NCBI GenBank assembly: GCA_049999725.1
Contig: JBNGIS010020321.1
Coordinates: 65,974 to 111,808, forward strand
Direction: 5' to 3'
Origin: Haplomitrium mnioides
Taxonomy: Eukaryota; Marchantiophyta; Haplomitriopsida; Calobryales
Length of the DNA: 45,835 nucleotides
Shown here: positions 1 to 12,044 of the stretch, one piece after another
Numbering within the stretch: the stretch's first letter is position 1
How the letters are laid out: each line of letters starts with the position of its first letter
Made by a program: the position numbers and the translations under genes
Notes under the pieces: generated by a model
Told to the model about the DNA's origin: nothing
Seen by the model: the letters and a program-made list of their open reading frames with translations, nothing else
The model's database searches: none

Positions 1-2040
1 TATCGTTCAATTTTTCATAATTTAATTGATTCTTGCTCCATCATGCTTGTTTAAATGGCAAAAAATGAAGCTAAAAAAACTCACATAGTTTTTCTTTTCA
101 AAAATAACCTTGTTTTCTTTGTTTTAAAGCTCAAATAATACGTTTATTCTTGAAAAAAAAATCATGTTTTGAGTAGCATGTTCTAAGTTCAAAGTAGAGG
201 CTATTTATTGGGGTGTTGTTTTATAATTTGATAGTCAATATTGAAGTGATTTCTTCTTCTTTGGTAATTTTTCGTGTGTATATATATCATTTACACAACT
301 GCATCATCCACACATTCCATTACATCTACAGATATACAATAGAGAATGATAAACAATTGAGTCTCATATGCATACAATGCATGAGACTCCACAATAATCT
401 ACGTGAAATGGTGTGACAGACTAGACTGCAACTATGTATGAGAATAGTATGCAATTTTTGGTAAAGAGATCGTTGCAAGTTGTTGCATTTAACAATGTGT
501 CCATTTTTCCATTGAGTTTCCCTAAGCTTAAATGGAACTAGTTCATGCAAGCAATCTAGCTAGTTAGATGAATGTCGCAAATGTGTAATATGACTTACCA
601 CATAGATGTTGTATATATAATGATTTTTTCAATTTAATGTTTCTTACTATGTATATGACATTAAGCACTCAATTAGGTAGCAAACTTGTGACTTAGTATG
701 GTTCTCACTTACTAAGTCTATGCGACTACATCATACTCCAGAAGTGATAATCTCATAGGTCTCTTGATTTTGTTGTGTCACTTCAACATAATGTGGCTAT
801 AGCTCCTTTCTATTTCATGTGATCTTCACAAATTTGCAAGTGATTTCCTTCTTATATTTGAGATCCATAGATTGCAACTAGGCTAAATGATCCAATAACC
901 ACTCAAGGCATAAGTGGTTGGAATTCTATATGCTACTATTAGATTTTGAACTAATTATTGCAAAATTCTAAGCTAAGTTGATTTTAATGCACTTTAACTT
1001 AAAGTGTTTTGTCGATTCTCTTCAAGTTGAGATGATCATTGGTGAGTTGTTAGTTACTTCAAGTTCTGTATGGTTCATATATCATCTCTAAAAGTGCAAT
1101 TAGTATATAGTGGTCTACTATAGACAAATCACTACATGTGGTGATCAACGTATCACCTCAACTTCATACAATCCACAAATTACATGTAAGCATAAGTGAT
1201 CTAAAGACCACATATGGCCTAAAAAGATTGGTGGACCATTTAGTTTCACTTGATATATGAATTCTCAACCCTAAATTATTGGTGAAATAACTCAAACTTA
1301 GATGATCCAATAATTTATAAACGTTATACTAAAGTGATATGCAAATTGCCTTGGGTGTGAGGTGACCTATGGATAAGATAAGATAGAGTATGCTTACTTA
1401 TAAAATTTCCAACTACTAATGCCATAGAGGATTCAAAATATGGCTACAATTGTTTGAGTTGTTGGTTATGGTGGAAGAAGTGATCCACCAACAACAATCT
1501 TGTAAACACGTTTCAAGCAAATTAACCTTGTAAAATGCATGCCTCTATAGGGACATTTTCCACTCTTTATTTCATCCAAAACTTTTGTTTGACTCAACCT
1601 ACCACTTCTTTAAGTTGTGGGAAACTTTCCTCTCTCAAATTAGGTTCTCTTTATGAGAATTTGGAGTCCTATTTGCATGGATTTTCCTCATCTTTATAAT
1701 ATGCTCATTCATGATCTTATGGAAAACTCATATTTCATCGACCTTGAAGCAAAGTCTTTGCTTGCAAAATTGTAAATTCACAACCTCAATTTTTCAACCT
1801 CACTAAGAATTAATTGTTGGAGTGATTTCCCAAGTGTAACAACTAATTACATTTTTTTTGTGCTACGAGTTGCCAACTTTTAGAGTCATTCATCTTTCTA
1901 TAAACAATATTATTTAATATATCATTTGAAAGGTCATATTTACTTTCTTATGCATGTTTACAACCATTTTGATCATGTCTCACTTTGTATGGCACTCTTT
2001 TCTTATTGGAATGATATATGTACATGAGTTTTATGAGAGA
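1..2040. other. AT-rich intergenic DNA, no gene recognised
   Basis: The only reading frames are under 80 codons, have no recognisable motif, and are crowded with stops in all frames. I see no tRNA, rRNA, array or element terminus. It may be old, decayed repeat DNA. Confidence 0.6.
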
Positions 2041-2044
2041 AACC

Positions 2045-2880
2045 AAATAGAATAGAATAGAATAGAATTTGATTTAAGTCCCAAGCCAGCCTTAGGGCCA
2101 TAAGGACTGAAAGTACAATGTGCACAAGAGTGCGGAGGGGTGCAAAAATAAAAGTAGTAAGCTAAACCATGTTAAACTGAGAACAATTGAGCAGGGACAA
2201 ACCCGCTTGTGAGTCATATGCTCACTCTCTCGCCACTAGTCTCTATGTCTAATCTGCCTATTTCTGAGATCTAAGTAGCATGAGTTCCCGAAAGAAGAGT
2301 GTCAGCCATCGTTGATCATGATATTTGAGAAATTGTTGTACTGTCCCATTCTGTTCTACAAAAAGTCCATGAAACCTTCCCCGGATTTCATAGTATCTGG
2401 GGCAGCAGAAGATGATGTGGTGGTCATCTTCCGTGACTTGTAGATTGCATTGGAGGCACAACAACTTCTCAGGTCGGACTTTGTTGTCGATCTTGGACCA
2501 TTTGGCTGTTTCACATCTCAATCGATGCGATCTAGTACGAAGTTGTGTGAGGGTGTGGACCGGCTTAAGTGACATGTTGCTCGTCAAGTATTGTTGGATT
2601 TGCCTTGAGGGAGTGTTGTTGACGAGCGCCTTGTACTTGACAGTCCGGGATGCCGCACTGTAGGATTGCCATATGATTGTGAATTAATGTGTTGAGAGAT
2701 GGTCCATAAGCACTTTTCCTGATTGTTTAGGAAGATCATCTATATCAAGTCCCCGTCTTTTCAGCCATTTCTAGCATTGATTGTACCAATTTGTGGGGTC
2801 TCCAAGGGTTGCCTGACGAGATGCCTCCATAGCCATTGCTGGGTATCTGGTCGGTGTTGTGTCCTACACGAACTTTCTTT
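2045..2880 (-). mobile_element. LINE (non-LTR retrotransposon) 3' end, decayed
   Basis: On the minus strand one frame runs from about 2870 to 2258 with two in-frame stops, around 2775 (TAG) and 2680 (TAA). It resembles the C-terminal part of plant LINE ORF2 proteins, downstream of the reverse transcriptase. A basic segment (LRTRSHRLRCETAKW) is followed by a zinc-binding C..C....H.....C pattern (CLQC, then EDDHHIIFCC) and the usual PRYYEIRGRF-like tail. A 3' UTR follows to about 2070. The element ends in about four copies of TTCTA (aatag on the plus strand, 2045-2068), as expected for a LINE with a microsatellite tail instead of poly(A). The reverse transcriptase and endonuclease parts are absent, consistent with 5' truncation. 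The family match rests on pattern recall, not on a search. Confidence 0.65.
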
Positions 2881-3000
2881 TGTCTTGACAAAGTATTTCT
2901 AGCTAAACTTTACTTCTTGAAAGAAGCAAAAACACATACACTCCAATCTTTTTACAGCAAATTTCAACAAAGCTAGGAAATGAAAGAGTTGTGATGAGAA

Positions 3001-3130
3001 ATGAAGCCATTCAAATAATTTTCATAGGAAATGAAGTCATTTAGATAATTTTCAAGGAAAATGAACCCATTGAAATATTTTTCAAGGGGAACAAAACCAT
3101 CTAAATAATTTTCATAGAAAATGAAGCCAT
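3001..3130. repeat. 30-bp tandem repeat, about 4.3 copies
   Basis: Units start at 3001, 3031, 3061, 3091 and (partial) 3121, exactly 30 bp apart. Each has the form atgaagccat, a variable centre, then aataattttcataggaa. The array lies about 250 bp beyond the GH9 stop codon, on its 3' side. No function is evident. Confidence 0.85.
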
Positions 3131-3229
3131 GTAACCATGGTTGACAATGGATTCATATGATTAGCTTCCCTAAGTGGACAGCTTAACCATAGTCAAGCTA
3201 CCAAAGTTTGAATACCCACTAAAGAACAA

Positions 3230-3260
3230 AAGAGAGAGAGAGAGAAAGAAAGAGAAAGGA
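3230..3260. repeat. GA-rich microsatellite
   Basis: A run of agagagagag grades into agaaagaaagaga. It is a simple repeat between the 30-bp array and the GH9 stop codon. Confidence 0.8.
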
Positions 3261-3374
3261 AAGCACACTTGAGGTTAATTTTTCCATTAAAGTAATTAGT
3301 GGTAGATTATTAAGGAGTGGACAAATGAATTAAGGTAATGAATAAATAATGATGAAAATTTAGGGGGAAGGGAA

Positions 3375-5676
3375 CTAAAGAGGAGTGGCGATGATCTTGG
3401 CCAAGAGGGCGACGAGGGGGGCAGTCATGTACGTGGTGGGTTCCAAGTGATCCCAGTCTGATCGCTGATCGTTGAAGGTGTCGGTGCTACTAGGGCCACC
3501 TACTAGAGCTCCTGTGTGCGTGTTGGGATTTGGGGACGCCGAATTGTAGTAGTTGTTGTAGCCATCGCTGCAACCCACCTTGGTACTGTCCACGTTAATG
3601 GAGACAATGGATGCTCCCCTGTGATGAGCTTGAGTTGGGTATTTGTCTCCAAATCCAACCATGAATGACATGTTCAAAGGATTGTTACCCAGAGCGTAAT
3701 CCACCTGCGCAAGCACTCCAGCTTCATAAGTTAGTTGTCCCCATGTAAAACTTGGGTGTGCAGCAAGCTATTGTGCTTTCCTTACCTGTGATTTAGAGAA
3801 TGTATAGAGGGCGGAAGGAAGGAAGACGTCATTCCCACAAGTCACGCTCGAGCCCCCGTTGTTAAGATAATCAGAGTAGGCAGCCATGAGAAAAGACGTG
3901 GTCATCACGTATTGCATGTTGTTGTCATCTTGGATAAAGAGAAGTCCTCCTGGAATCGCAAAAACAGATTGTATTGATTGACATAAGTGTTGCTTACTGT
4001 AAATACGTCATGTGCTACTACTGGGATGACGTAAACGGTAATTCGACTTCTGAGTACCTGGTGTAATGGTTACTGTTTTCTGTGAGCTTGTCGGCATAGT
4101 TAAGCATACAAAGGTATCTGCTTGAGATTTGAAGCTTGCCAAAGATGTTACCCCCGCCAGATAGTGCTGCAAAAAAGTGAAACATATTTTATATTTGTGG
4201 AGTCTCATAGCTTGAAAGGTAGCCTAGAGAGTTAGAACACACTTTCAGGATGATTGAAGAATGCGCATTTCGTCCGAAGTCACTCCAGGATTTTCCCATT
4301 GCATTTTTTTCAGTGCGGGTAAAGCAGTAAGCCTACTAGTACCATGCAAATGTGCGCGATTGGTATACCTTCGCAAGTAAAACTTGTACCCCAGCCCATT
4401 TGTTGTCCCACCCAAACTGGTTGATGGTATAGCTAGCAGTGGCATTGTCCACCACGTAGTTCAAGTAAACTTGACTATTACTGGCTTGGTACAACCATGC
4501 AGCTCCCCACAGCAACTCATCCTTCCATTCCGTCGAACCATGACGACCAGAAAACCTCATTGTCAGAAAACTCATTAGCAGCACAAGCTTGGAAATTACG
4601 AGTGCAAATAATATTTGAGCCGACGCTTTGCATTTTAATTTCAGCTGGCCGATCAAAGCTTACAACGTAGCCGGAGAAAGAGCTGTAATAACCAGCTGCA
4701 TCGTTGAATGAACCTCTGTAAGTATCCGCAAAACTAAACATCTGCGCACAGAAGACGGTAAAAAAAGTATGATCAAAATATAGAGTTAGTAAATGGGGAG
4801 TGAAAAACTTTCAGATTCTTAGTTATGGATTGTGTACCGCAATCGCTGCTTCCAACAATCGAGTAGAATACGTGAGGTTTGTGCTTTTGAAGACAATGGA
4901 AGCAGCTGCTAGAGCAGCAGCAGTTTCTGCGGCAGGCTCCGATCCAGGATGCGTTTGATTAATCTGGTATGACAGCCTGGAAGTGTCCATGTCTTCAGGA
5001 CGTTCCCAACAAGCGTGATCTGCGGCCGGATCTCCAACCTGATCAAGATTCACAGGGTACGTGAAGGCATCTCCGAGGTTTAGCAAGGTAAGTCAATTCA
5101 TTCACTGCTAGCCTATGCATGCACGCAGTGATCGACGTTTTGAAGGCGAGTTCACCTGAACCCATAACTGGGTTGAACCAGTAGCACACTTTAGTAAGTA
5201 ATCAGTGATCCACTTGAGAGATTCCAACGCGTAATCCAGCTGCCCTGCACTACTGATTTGCGCCCCGTATTCGACGAGTCCCCAGGCAAGCAATGTAGCT
5301 GTAAATGCCATCGGAACTCCAAACTTCACATTATCACCGGCATCATAGTAACCACCCACCAAGTCCACCTGCACAGTCACACGCGTTATCAACTCAAGTG
5401 CAAGCTCGAAATGGTCGCAAAGATACAGAAAGGCCAACATAGACTGAAACAGAATTTTGAATAGCAACCAACCCCAACGTCGGATCCGTCCGTGAGCCCA
5501 GAGTCGCCTCGCCATGTTGCTCTCTGAGTGGAGGGAAGATGTCCAGAACGCTGTCCTTCAAAGAAAATCAGACTCTTAGTAAGCGCATCCTGATAGTCTA
5601 TAGCGCCTTCTACTGCAAGGACAACGAGTGTGCAAGTGAGGACTAGCACCGAGACATGAGCGACGGGGAGACCCAT
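3375..5676 (-). CDS. GH9 endo-beta-1,4-glucanase (plant cellulase), 8 exons, secreted
   Basis: Hydrolyses beta-1,4-glucans in the apoplast or cell wall. Joined exons on the minus strand are 5676-5473, 5368-5156, 5038-4838, 4741-4664, 4521-4369, 4166-4058, 3949-3786 and 3704-3375. All seven introns (81-202 bp) are GT-AG, and the product is 483 residues, normal for a single-domain plant GH9. The first ATG opens a signal peptide of about 25 residues ending VEGA, then DYQDALTKS. Landmarks in order: [11 protein letters not shown] with the Asp pair at 77 and 80, [27 protein letters not shown] (401-406), and the C-terminal signature with Asp453, Asp457 and Glu462. In the PROSITE-type signature, Thr468 stands where Asn is usual. 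The segment before SGY is short and lacks the usual cysteines. There is no membrane anchor and no C-terminal carbohydrate-binding module. No stop or frameshift was found; splice sites were placed by family alignment. Confidence 0.93.
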
Positions 5677-5758
5677 AATGGGCGACAGTGGAACAGAAGG
5701 GGAATGATGGCTGAGTGGTGATGAATGTGAATGGAAGATATAAAAAGTGGAGGAGAGA

Positions 5759-5765
5759 ATTTATA
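5759..5765 (-). promoter_or_regulatory. TATA box candidate of the GH9 gene
   Basis: The minus strand reads CCTATAAATTC, with TATAAAT at 5765-5759, 83 bases upstream of the start codon. A start site about 30 bases downstream would leave a 5' UTR of about 50-60 bases. A second, weaker TATA-like string (TTTATATC) lies near 5740. No expression data are available, so this rests on sequence and distance only. Confidence 0.45.
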
Positions 5766-5965
5766 GGAGCAGAGGTATGGAAGGCGCAAGAAGTATGCAT
5801 GCAAGAGAAGAGAAGAGACGAGAGCAGATGAAAGATCGAGGATGGACGTGCATGCAGCTTGCATGAAATCGTGGGTCAAAACCACTCAACTTCTGCTGCA
5901 CTGCTCCTTCAACGAACTTTTTACCACAGTTGTCCAACATGTTAAACAGCAGAAGCAGAAGCAAG

Positions 5966-7045
5966 GAACTGCAGATGTAGTCTTAGATAGTAATCTGCAT
6001 GAGAAATGACGTGGCAGTGGTGGAGGTCCAGAAACAGGTCATGATCTTTGTGGTGTTAAGCTTGCAGTAATTAATATTTATTTTACTGCATCCCTACTCC
6101 AAACCAAACTGGATCCATTTTAAATTAGAGTCAGCTATCTATTGGGCTATTTCAACCAAGGCTACTTAGTCTAGCAGTAACTATAATTGACCTAAAGAAC
6201 ATGATAGTACACTCTCCAGAATGTCTACAAGGATAGACTAGTTTTTTTTTTCCTCTTGAACACACATTCTTGGAACCATCAAGTCTTGCCTTTGATTCCT
6301 TTGATCATATGTCATCCAACTCCCTTAGTCATTTGTCATACAACTCTCTCAAGTATTTGTCTTTCAACTTCTTCCATTTTCTCATCCGTATTTGTCATTC
6401 AACTTCTTCCATTTTCTCATCTCACTCCTTATGTCATTTTTCATTCGACACTTTCGGTTTTGTCTAGTCCAATATCGATAAAGTTGCTTGTTCTTCTACT
6501 TGACAATGTTCTACCTTGTCTTTACGCTATTCTTGTGTGGTAGTGGATAACTCGTAGGCTTCTAGTTAAGTTTAAGCTTGCGTATATATTCCCAAGCTTA
6601 ACAACTCATGGAACCGATAAAACTTTGTATATGGCTTATTTTTCCTTTTCTTTTGACCACTTATTACTATTCCCTTTTGAAATAAACCCCTTCTTAGTTG
6701 TGCAACGATCCGACAAATAAACATCTCTATTCTTCAATTGTTGAAATCTATTTCTCTTGTTGTACCAAAAGATCATTCAAATGAGCGTAAATCATAATTG
6801 AATGCATTACTTCTAAAAGTTAGAAGTTAGTACACTTATTTCTCTAAGAACTCTCGTACAATTTTTTTTTTTTTTGCTTGCTATCTTCCTCTCTCCCATT
6901 ACTATACTTAAGCTCTTTTGCCTTCAGCTAGGTCATTCTGATTTGACATTGAAACCCGATCTGACTTACTTGCAAGTGGAAAATATGTCATTAGATGTTC
7001 TTCATGTTTCCCATCATAACTTAATATTGTATTACAAGGAAAAGA
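5966..7045. other. AT-rich intergenic DNA, no gene recognised
   Basis: Short frames only. A pyrimidine-rich stretch at 6290-6440 contains near-identical direct copies of cttcttccattttctcatc (about 6370-6385 and 6405-6420). No coding motif or element terminus was found. Confidence 0.6.
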
Positions 7046-7049
7046 TTGT

Positions 7050-7425
7050 GCTATTTATAAGAAAATAGAGAGGAGTGAACAAAGTGGTCGAGTGTTATTT
7101 TTATGGTTGAGATAAGATTACTTGACTTTGAAGTCACTTTTAGAGTTTTAAGCTTGAAATTAGAAGTGATCAATTTAGGGTTGAAATTAGAAGTGACTTG
7201 TAAGTGAAGAAAGAGGGATGACACTCTCTTCTCTTGTATAAATAGAAGAGCTTCATATCCCCACTCTTCATTACGAAGTGCCTCTCAATTTGGTTTGGCT
7301 CTTTGGTTGCTTGGCTTTGGCTAGCACTCTTGGCTTTGTTTCCTTATTGACCTTGAGTTGTATAACTCTATTAGAGTAATCTTGAACTTTTACTTATTTG
7401 GAAGTCGATCCTTGAGTTTTTTTTT
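7050..7425 (+). repeat. LTR-like block shared with 32325-32610
   Basis: The block from tagagaggagtga to ggaagtcgatc is clearly similar, with indels, to 32360-32610. Shared strings include gaccttgagttg, ctctattagagta and acttttagagtt. It contains a TATA-like tataaatag near 7240. At 32 kb the same block sits just upstream of a Ty3/gypsy gag, so I read both as LTR remnants of one family, this one solo or truncated. The ends are not defined. Confidence 0.5.
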
Positions 7426-8030
7426 TTACAAATATGGTGTTGCTTGCTCCATATATTTGCCTCTTTGGTGGTTCTAGAGAGTTTGGCGAAATATGTTTCG
7501 GGTGACATTGAGGTTGATTGACTATCATGCTTCAACTTTGATCTTGCTTTGCATGATTCCATAGTTGTGTCTAATGTGCCATGATATTTGTTGGTCATGA
7601 CATATTTTCCATTGTTGATTCTCAACTTGATATATTGTTTCAAGTGCTTCTTCCATAACATACTCAACTTCTTATATCAACTACATATTTTATGGCTTTT
7701 CATACACATAATGTACAAGTATTGATCTCCTAAGTACTTCATTTGGTGAATGCCTATACTTGTTGCATTTGATACACCAAACATGTGTAAGAGCAGCTCT
7801 GCCCTCTTGTTTTGAATCTTGCAAATTGTATCAACAATACCAATGCTTTATGCTTGTAGTTTATCTCAGCCGTAGGATTCATACTTTTCTATGCTTATCT
7901 CTTTCTGATCTCTTAGTTGTTGCTCCAATTTGGAGTTTTCTTTTTTCTTGTATGAGTTCTTCTTCTTCTTTGTTAAGTTTTTTCATCCTCCAAACTTCTA
8001 CTCTTTGTACTAATAGATTTTGAACCCTTT
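7400..8030 (-). pseudogene. Ty3/gypsy-type gag remnant
   Basis: Read on the minus strand with several frame changes and stops, this matches the middle of the gag at 42160-42440. A K/R/E-rich stretch comes first, then a broken CCHC knuckle (C-NKYRHSPNE), then EVEYVMEEALETIYQ, which aligns with EVEFVLEEAPNTMYQ in the younger gag. It is therefore an older, AT-shifted relative of the LTR retrotransposon at the right end of the window. It overlaps the LTR-like block by a few bases. The start and end are approximate. Confidence 0.5.
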
Positions 8031-8614
8031 GATTTGTGAGAGCTCAAGTTCTCTTGCAAGTCACTAGATGAGTCATCCAATTTGTATCTCATTTTTTATT
8101 TCTTCTTTGAACACCACATAGATGCTTTAACATAAGATTGTGGCTCCTTGCTTCAAGCCTTTCTAGTTTAGTTTTTTTTTCCAGTCTTGCTTCAAGCTTT
8201 TCTAGTTGTGCTTTTCTTATATATAAACCAAGTTTACATGACATTGCTATTAAAAACTGTGAAGTCAACATCCCCTTTGTTATTGCTAATGTAGACATAT
8301 ATAACATTCTCTAAAATCTTTATAGAATAGTTTTGACTCATTCTTTATTTCTCATTTTCAAAGGCTCAATTTCAACCAATACCTTTGTCTCTCTACTCAT
8401 CTTCCAAAATTCTTCTAGGAAAGTTGCATTAGATCCTGTTTTGTTTTGTGAGATAGATTGGTATACCATAATTTGACCTTGCTTTTCATGATCTCTAGTA
8501 AAATGATACTTTTTAGTTGAACTTCTCTATTCACATGAGTTGATCCCTTAAATTTCTCTATCTATTTGTCCAAATCTTCTTTAGTGGCTCTTTGAACACT
8601 TTATACTTGAAATG
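8031..8614. other. AT-rich DNA, possible upstream part of the gag remnant
   Basis: The minus strand carries a 72-codon frame (8307-8089) rich in Lys, Glu and Leu (KLEARLEKKTKLERLEARS), which could be a coiled coil of an old gag. It lacks a diagnostic motif, so it is not called as a gene. Confidence 0.3.
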
Positions 8615-8818
8615 ATAATGTTGTGTTATATTAACTAGATGTGTTATCTTCTTCTATGGACAATCACTTAGTTCTAGAGTACAAAACATTAAATTATATT
8701 GCCTAGATGTGCTATCTTCATCTATGAACAATCACTTAGTATTGGAGTACATAATGTTGTGTTATATTGCCTAGATGTGCTATCTAATTCTATGGACAAT
8801 CACTTAGTATTGGAGTAC
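8615..8818. repeat. 68-bp tandem repeat, 3 copies
   Basis: Three consecutive units, 8615-8682, 8683-8750 and 8751-8818, are each exactly 68 bp and end in the same ggagtac or agagtac string. Units share gttatattgcctagatgtgc and ggacaatcacttagt. Units 2 and 3 are the most alike. No coding role is seen. Confidence 0.85.
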
Positions 8819-9371
8819 TTTCTTTCGGCTCTTTGACTTGGTTATCAATTCTACCCATACATGAAACTCCCTCACAATGCTACTCTATATACTTACTTAA
8901 ATTGATGCTTGGTTGTTCCAAGGTTGTTTCACTTCTTGGTAAAAATCAACTCTTTTGTCCCATCGTGATTGCCAACAAATAATACCACTTCCTCTTTCCA
9001 TGTCTTTATTCATGCTTACTCTTAAAAACTAGAAAAGATAGAGTGCATTGGTTCGAGGATGCTTTATGGAGGATCCAATGCCCTAAACACAACTTACACT
9101 CTGTTGCACTACTCTGCTTTATATTCACAATACCTCTCTACTTGTACAACAACCCAACCAAACACCCACAACTCACTACACACTAGTTTTGTATTTGATT
9201 CCTTAATATATACCTTCAATAGTCAATGCTTATATTCACAAGAATGTTAATGCTAGAAATATATATCACTATATACTACTTAAATACAAAATATATACAA
9301 AAACAAAAGGTATTCATATTCTTCAAAGCTTGAAGGCTAAGATGTGCCTTCCTCCAGTTTATTTATGTATC

Positions 9372-9377
9372 ACACAA

Positions 9378-9411
<34 letters not shown>

Positions 9412-9640
9412 CTTTATACAAATAGTTTTTACTTCAACTTCTAAACGATAGCCTTCTCAATTACGGGTACTAACTTTACACCACCCAATCTCACACACAC
9501 ACACACACACCTTCATACAAGTAGTTTTTGTATCTTTTATTTGGATAAAGCAAGCTTTTCTTCCTTGATTAGGAAGACAATATATTTTTCTTCAACTTCT
9601 AAAAGATAGTCCTCCCAACTACTGGTACCAACTTCACACC
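9372..9640. repeat. CT/CA microsatellites inside a direct duplication of about 110 bp
   Basis: A (CT)n(CA)n run at 9380-9410 and a (CA)n run at 9492-9510 are each followed by a related stretch: ttatacaaatagttttt, ttcaacttctaaa-gatag, and a-tactaactttacaccacc. The second copy is interrupted by about 60 bases (9535-9590). This is a local duplication mediated by or next to the microsatellites. Confidence 0.65.
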
Positions 9641-9659
9641 ACCTAAAATAGCTCTATTA

Positions 9660-10600
9660 TGTAGGTGGTTAAATCAAAACAAGAGATTTTATAACACTAT
9701 CAACAAACAAAGTTGGCAAATAAAGGACCAATATCATCATCATAGAACAATAGCAACAAGAGAAAATGATTTTGTAGAAAGGAATTTATTAGCACCAAAA
9801 AATAGTCTATGTTTATATTCATTTGTAGATTTAGGATTATTTGTGTTTTAAGATCAAAGAGCAAGAAGGATAGCCCAAAACATAAGTTATGAATAAACAT
9901 GCTATTGGATCAGCCAACCAAGATGTTAAGAGCTTAAGAAGATTGGATTTATTTTGTATTTATTTAGAGTTTGTTTGGGTGAGTTAAGTTTGGTCTTTGG
10001 TAATGTTCATGAGCGAATGGTCAAAGTGAAATTTGGGTAAGACAATTCAACAAAGTGATGCTTCCATTCAAAAAAAATGTGATCTAGAAAACCAATTTGA
10101 TCAATCAAGAATCAAGTCAATTCCTCTCTAGTATATTTTGGTTAATCATATAAGAGACTCTTTTTCGGTGCTTTTAGAGTCTTCTAATTTCAATGTTTTT
10201 TTGACTTTTGGATATTTTTTTGGAGTATTCAAATTGAAAAAGACAAACTTCTTTGTAGTTGAAGGTCATCAAAAAGACAAGCATCTTGCTTCCATTTGTT
10301 TTGTCTTGTCTTGCTAGTTCTCACAAGAAAAAGTATTAAAGAAAATCTTAGAGAAAAAAATGGACTTCATAATTACATTCACTAGAGTATTTCTACTACG
10401 TTTGCTCGGAAGAAGGTGGACTAGGTGAACATTTTGAGAAATGTGTTGCTCTCAAGAAAGGTGTTTCTCTCGAGAAAATAACGATATATAGAAGTTTTCT
10501 TCTTTGAAAATGGATAGGCTTTTCAATTGGTGATTTGTACTTAGATCTTGTGTATTATGTGTTTATATTTGGTTTGGAGAGTTTTCATTAGAAAAAGAAG
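9660..10600. other. AT-rich DNA, no gene recognised
   Basis: There are no long frames or recognisable motifs. It precedes a gag remnant and may be the decayed leader or LTR of that element. Confidence 0.5.
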
Positions 10601-10619
10601 ATCATAGTCAGAAAGAAAT

Positions 10620-11600
10620 AGGGATAATAGATTCTTTGAAATAGTTGCAACTACAAGAGATACTAGTGAAATCATGAAGACTCATTTCCCAACCACTCTT
10701 TATGGTCATGTTGTCAATTGGTATAAGTAAAGCCAATTGAATAATGAAAATATTTACGATGTGTTTTTCTTACTTGCTTCAGGTAAAACTATCATTTTGA
10801 TAGAGCTTGGGATGAATTAATCTCGATTTAGTAAGAGATGAAGATAAAACTAGATTCTTCATTAGAGTATTACCACAAGCCATACAAGAGCATTTCATAC
10901 TTCAAGATCTATAGATGTTGATTCATGCTATATAACTAATTGATGCTCTTGAGAAAATGCTACTCAAAAGGGATAAATTTACTCCATCCTCACTTCAACC
11001 AAGTATTGATCAACCTGTTTTTAAATCTAGGAACTCGTGAAGCACCATGAGATAATTGCATGTTTTCATACTAAATCAAAAAAATTAGGGCTTTTATCTA
11101 CTTAATTGAGTTTAAATTGGATTTGAAACAACAAGTTGTTTCCTTGTTAGTAGACCAAATCTCGAATCTCAAACTTCATATGGCTAAATCAACAATTGAG
11201 CTAGATGTTAATGCTCAACCTACAAATATTTGGTGTACACATTGCAGCAAGCAATATCCTCCTTTAAAGCCATCTCTGACTACTAAATGGTGCAATATTT
11301 GTCTTTCTATGGTATATGATAGAAATATCTGTTGTATAGTGAGAGCAATTAAAGTTGTGCAAAGTCAACAAGCTTTAACAACTCACCAAACGGTTGTATA
11401 TACATCTCAATCTACTACAGAAACTACTATTCCTTATTAGCAAGGTACCTTTTAAGGTCCTCAACAAGATCAAGAACATGTCCAACATCAAGTGGCTACA
11501 TATCAACTTGAGCAGTAAAGTTATCTTGCAACTCAATCATCTCAAAGAGGACAATTCAATTTTATCAATAAAGACCCCTATCTTAACAAACTTGCTATAG
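10620..11600 (+). pseudogene. Retrotransposon gag remnant
   Basis: Plus-strand translation gives FPTTLYGHVVNWY near 10690, like the conserved gag segment that ends in a W-F/Y motif. After broken sequence, a 107-codon frame (11117-11440) contains IWCTHC...KWCNIC, a zinc-knuckle-like Cys pattern with its His lost. Several stops and frame changes lie between. No pol sequence follows, because homology to transposon copy A begins at about 11657. The assignment is by pattern only. Confidence 0.4.
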
Positions 11601-11772
11601 TTGTCTAGGTCAAGATCATATAGTTAAGTACTAGTAACTCTTTGGAAGTTAGCACTACAAAAGAGTCTATGACTTGTGTACAAACAAAGTTGTAATCGGT
11701 AGTCTTTGTATGAAAAAGCTTAAGGGTTATACATGAGAAGTAGAACTTTTGGAAGGCGTGGACTTCCACCCC

Positions 11773-12044
11773 AAAGTCTATACATGTATAGGAATCCAAG
11801 CTCATTATGTGAGCACTCCACCTCAAAGTCTAGGCGCGCTTAGGAATCTAAGCTCAACAAGTGAACACTCCACTCCAAAGTCTATGTGCATATAGGAATC
11901 CAAACTCACCAACTGAGCACTCCACCTCAAAGTCTATACGCACTTAGAAATCCGAACTCACCATTTGAACACTCCACCCCAAAGTCTATGCGCATATGGG
12001 AATCCAAACTCACAATCTCAACATTCCACAACAAAAACTGACAA
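11773..12044. repeat. 52-bp tandem array with palindromic core
   Basis: The string aaagtctat or its variants starts at 11773, 11825, 11877, 11929 and 11981, always 52 bp apart, with a degraded unit at 12033. Each unit has a tctatgcgcgcatagg-like near-palindrome, then aatccaa-ctcac and ga-cactccac. A further palindrome (tctatgcgcgtatagg) lies at 12109-12126. Fragment C has the same array at the same period. It lies beyond the 3' end of the DUF7869 gene. Confidence 0.85.

Noticed and set aside
2412-2663. 83-codon plus-strand frame
   Set aside because: It is the antisense shadow of the LINE coding remnant.
5576-5964. Minus-strand frames of 67-80 codons upstream of the GH9 start
   Set aside because: They overlap the GH9 promoter and first exon in other frames, are Ser/Pro/Leu-rich low-complexity sequence, and have no motif.
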